A DNA stretch of 64,000 nucleotides from Acetobacteraceae bacterium (GTDB taxonomy: Bacteria > Pseudomonadota > Alphaproteobacteria > Acetobacterales > Acetobacteraceae): positions 1 through 64,000 of the forward strand of contig JASHOF010000156.1 of the NCBI GenBank assembly GCA_030041255.1, in the 5' to 3' direction. Position 1 is the first letter of the stretch; each line of letters starts with the position of its first letter. This document shows, piece after piece, positions 61,869 to 64,000 of this stretch. The notes beneath the pieces were generated by a model. The model did no database searches, was not told where the DNA came from, and worked only from the letters and a program-made list of their open reading frames with translations. The position numbers and the translations under genes are program-made.

Positions 61869-63062
61869 ATGCCCGAATCCGTTCGTGCGAACGACCCGGC
61901 GGCGCGCATTCACGCCGCCGCCGGGCGGATTGCCCCAGAGCTCATCGCGATCCGGCGCGACATTCACGCCTACCCCGAACTTGCCTTCGAAGAGACCCGC
62001 ACCTCGGCACGGGTTGCCGCGGAGCTCGGCAGGCTCGGTATTTCCCACCGCACGGGTATCGGCCGAACCGGCGTGGTCGGGCTGATCGAAGGCGGGCGGC
62101 CAGGTCCGGTGCTGGCGATCCGCGCCGACATGGATGCCCTGCCGATGTCCGAGCGGACCGGCCTTCCTTTCGCGAGCCAGATTCCCGGAAGGATGCATGC
62201 GTGCGGGCACGACATCCACACCAGCACCCTGATCGGCGTCGCGGCCGTCCTCAAAGAGCTTGCGCCGCAGCTTGCCGGAAGCGTGAAGCTGGTCTTCCAG
62301 CCGGCCGAGGAGGCGCTGGGCGGGGCCGCCGCCATGCTGGCGGACGGGCTGCTCGAGTCGCCCAAGGTTTCGCTTGCGCTTGGCTTCCACAATCACCCGG
62401 ACCTGCCGGTCGGGCGGTTCGGTTATTGCCGCGGCGCCTGCCTTGCCGCCTCGGACCGCTTCGAGATCACCGTGCACGGGCGCTCCGGCCACGCCGCGCA
62501 TCCGGAGACGGCGATCGATCCGATCGTCGCGGCCGCCCATCTCATCACGGAGCTGCAGACGGTCGTTTCGCGCGAGATCGATCCCGTCCAGCCGGCGGTG
62601 GTGACGGTCGGCGCCATCCATGGCGGATCGGCGGTCAACATCATTCCGGACGAGGTCGTGTTCCGCGGCACCGTGCGCACCCTCGATGCCGGGGCAAGGC
62701 ACACCGCAGAAAGCGCGATCCGCCGCTTCTGCGAGGGAGCGGCGCACACTCTCAGGGTACGCTGCGAGCTTGAATATGCGCGCGGCGTGCCGGCACTCGT
62801 CAACGACGATGCCGTGCTCGAACGCACTGTCTCCGCCGTGCGGGCGCAGATGGGCGAAGTCGTCGAAGGAGGCAAGCCGAGCCTTGGCGGAGAGGATTTC
62901 GCGCTGATTGCCGAGCGGGTGCCGGCGTTCCAGCTTCGCATCGGCTCGGGCCAGCCGGGACGAGCCGACAAGCTGCACAATTCCGATTATCAGCCGGACG
63001 AGCGCTGCATTGCGCTGGGTGTCGAGGCGCTGTCGCGCGCGGCGCTCGAGCTTCTGTCCTGA
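61869..63062 (+). CDS. M20-family amidohydrolase (hippurate hydrolase/aminoacylase-like)
   Basis: A 397-residue metallopeptidase-type hydrolase. Motifs: IRRDIHAYPELAFEE, the ADMDALPMSE stretch, HACGHDIHTSTLIG with the metal-binding His and Asp, FQPAEEALGGAAAML with the catalytic Glu pair, and C-terminal SLGGEDFALIAERVPA. The dimerisation domain (about 185-295) includes VHGRSGHAAHPE. It cleaves N-acyl or amide bonds of amino acid derivatives; substrate unknown. Lies alone on the plus strand, following the selenoprotein gene by 211 bp. Confidence 0.92.
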   Translation: MPESVRANDPAARIHAAAGRIAPELIAIRRDIHAYPELAFEETRTSARVAAELGRLGISHRTGIGRTGVVGLIEGGRPGPVLAIRADMDALPMSERTGLPFASQIPGRMHACGHDIHTSTLIGVAAVLKELAPQLAGSVKLVFQPAEEALGGAAAMLADGLLESPKVSLALGFHNHPDLPVGRFGYCRGACLAASDRFEITVHGRSGHAAHPETAIDPIVAAAHLITELQTVVSREIDPVQPAVVTVGAIHGGSAVNIIPDEVVFRGTVRTLDAGARHTAESAIRRFCEGAAHTLRVRCELEYARGVPALVNDDAVLERTVSAVRAQMGEVVEGGKPSLGGEDFALIAERVPAFQLRIGSGQPGRADKLHNSDYQPDERCIALGVEALSRAALELLS

Positions 63063-63063
63063 G

Positions 63064-63077
63064 CGGGCATTTGCCCG
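63064..63077. terminator. Short hairpin between convergent genes
   Basis: CGGGCATTTGCCCG, a 5- to 6-bp stem directly after the M20 gene stop, followed by TCATTCCC. Weak intrinsic terminator candidate for the plus strand. Confidence 0.35.
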
Positions 63078-63140
63078 TCATTCCCACCTCGACCATGGGC
63101 GGCTCAGGGGGGCCGGCACGTGGTTCATCGGCCACGATGT

Positions 63141-64000
63141 TCAGGGGATGGCGTGAGAAGCCTTGCTGTCGGAGCCGGCGATGGTGCGGTCGAAGTAGGC
63201 GATCGTCCGTTCGAGCCCGATCTCGAGCGGGATGGCGGGCTCCCAGCCGAGCAGGCGGCGTGCGAGCCCGACGTCAGGGCAGCGCTGCGTCGGGTCGTCG
63301 GCCGGAAGCGGGCGATGGACGATGCGCGCCCGGCTGCCGGTGAGAGCGATGATGCGTTCTGCCAGATCCTTCACCGCGATCTCGTGTGGATTGCCGAGAT
63401 TGACCGGCCCGGTCACCCCTTCCGGCGTCTGCATCAGCCGCACGAGGCCTTCAATCATGTCGTCCACGTAACAGAAGGCGCGGGTCTGGCTGCCGTCTCC
63501 GTAGATCGTCAGTTCTCTGCCTCGGAGGGCCTGGACGATGAAGTTCGACACCACGCGCCCGTCGCTCGGATGCATGCGCGGGCCATAGGTATTGAAGATG
63601 CGCGCCACCTTGATTCGCGTGCCGTGCTGGCGGTGATAATCGAAGAACAGCGTCTCGGCGCAGCGCTTTCCCTCGTCGTAGCAGGCGCGCGGGCCGAGCG
63701 GGTTGACATTGCCGCGATATTCTTCTGTCTGCGGATGGATTTCCGGATCTCCGTAGACCTCGCTGGTCGAGGCCTGCAGCACCTTGGCCTTGGTCCTTTT
63801 GGCGAGCCCGAGCATGTTGATTGCCCCGACGACGCTGGTCTTGGTGGTCTGTACCGGGTCGAACTGGTAATGGACCGGCGAAGCGGGGCAGGCCAGGTTG
63901 TAGATTTCGTCCACCTCGACATAAAGGGGGAAGGTCACGTCGTGCCTCAGCGCTTCGAAGCGCGGCTGGCCGAGAAGCGTCGCGAGATTGTCCTTCCGGC
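63141..64000 (-). CDS. UDP-glucuronate decarboxylase / NAD-dependent epimerase (5' partial)
   Basis: An extended-SDR enzyme cut by the right edge of the window: the frame stays open through 64000 (upstream residues read [20 protein letters not shown]), so the N-terminal dinucleotide fold lies beyond it. Present: [35 protein letters not shown], the YDEGKR active-site Tyr and Lys, and [20 protein letters not shown], all characteristic of UXS-type decarboxylases that make UDP-xylose. Fits the polysaccharide gene group (GDP-mannose, glycosyltransferases). Confidence 0.9.
   Translation of the reverse strand, partial: RKDNLATLLGQPRFEALRHDVTFPLYVEVDEIYNLACPASPVHYQFDPVQTTKTSVVGAINMLGLAKRTKAKVLQASTSEVYGDPEIHPQTEEYRGNVNPLGPRACYDEGKRCAETLFFDYHRQHGTRIKVARIFNTYGPRMHPSDGRVVSNFIVQALRGRELTIYGDGSQTRAFCYVDDMIEGLVRLMQTPEGVTGPVNLGNPHEIAVKDLAERIIALTGSRARIVHRPLPADDPTQRCPDVGLARRLLGWEPAIPLEIGLERTIAYFDRTIAGSDSKASHAIP

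Noticed and set aside
1-64000. CRISPR arrays, rRNA genes, prophage modules
   Set aside because: No regularly spaced direct repeats, no rRNA-like tracts, and no phage structural genes were seen; mobile DNA is limited to IS remnants and a recombinase fragment.

Overview
The window is GC-rich, with strong codon bias, Tat and PQQ-type periplasmic proteins, a FixL/FixJ/FixK oxygen cascade, phasin, RHE_PE00001-type and IS256/IS630/IS21 remnants. Together these point to a chromosomal segment of an alphaproteobacterium, plausibly Rhodospirillales/Acetobacteraceae. The family is inferred from gene content; no rRNA or other taxonomic marker is present.

Layout. 1-1.7 kb: two sugar ABC permeases, the first cut by the window edge. 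1.7-9.8 kb: mostly minus-strand metabolic genes (EF-hand protein, NiCoT nickel/cobalt permease, an iron alcohol dehydrogenase plus glutamine-synthetase-like pair, a PQQ-propeller protein) with a GNAT gene and a short MetE-like methyltransferase on the plus strand. 10.0-14.8 kb: a tight plus-strand operon for sirohaem and sulfite reduction (CysG N-domain, SUMT, CysJ, CysI). 15.1-18.9 kb: a SWIM-SNF2 helicase and a DUF2189 membrane protein.

19.0-28.5 kb is the most coherent regulatory unit: haem-PAS kinase FixL, a receiver-only regulator, FixJ and FixK, interleaved with phasin, DsrE, host-attachment-type protein, Hsp20 (frameshifted), ChaB, BON-domain protein and a tandem universal stress protein. 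Six perfect TTGA-N6-TCAA boxes and one near-match lie upstream of these genes, and two FixJ-like boxes lie between fixJ and fixK. This reads as a low-oxygen/dormancy regulon encoded in one block.

28.5-31.8 kb: a DsrE-like/MoeB-like pair followed by transposase debris (IS630-type fragments and a truncated accessory protein). 31.8-35.5 kb: a second SNF2 helicase with a separate SWIM protein. 35.9-39.6 kb: a LodA/LodB-type pair, a Tat-exported quinoprotein amine/amino-acid oxidase with a C-terminal NHL-like propeller and its flavoprotein partner, followed by an IS21 istA fragment. 40.5-48.8 kb: a minus-strand operon of GntR regulator, complete branched-chain-type ABC transporter, polysaccharide-deacetylase-type hydrolase, amidase and glutamine amidotransferase-like protein, suggesting uptake and hydrolysis of an amide or imide. 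49.2-53.2 kb: larA-larC-larE-larB, a nickel-pincer racemase with its cofactor pathway, which fits the nickel permease at 2.8 kb.

53.3-56.2 kb is a mobile scar: a frameshifted RHE_PE00001 gene, a truncated IS256 transposase with an amber codon, its passenger gene and terminal repeat, and a chimeric reading frame joining FkbM methyltransferase, a tyrosine recombinase and the IS end. 56.2-64 kb: surface polysaccharide genes (two GT4-type glycosyltransferase genes, ManC/AlgA, UDP-glucuronate decarboxylase), an M20 amidohydrolase, and a small gene that ordinary ORF calling misses: a SelW/Rdx-family selenoprotein with an in-frame TGA (Cys-Gly-Arg-Sec) followed directly by a SECIS-like hairpin.
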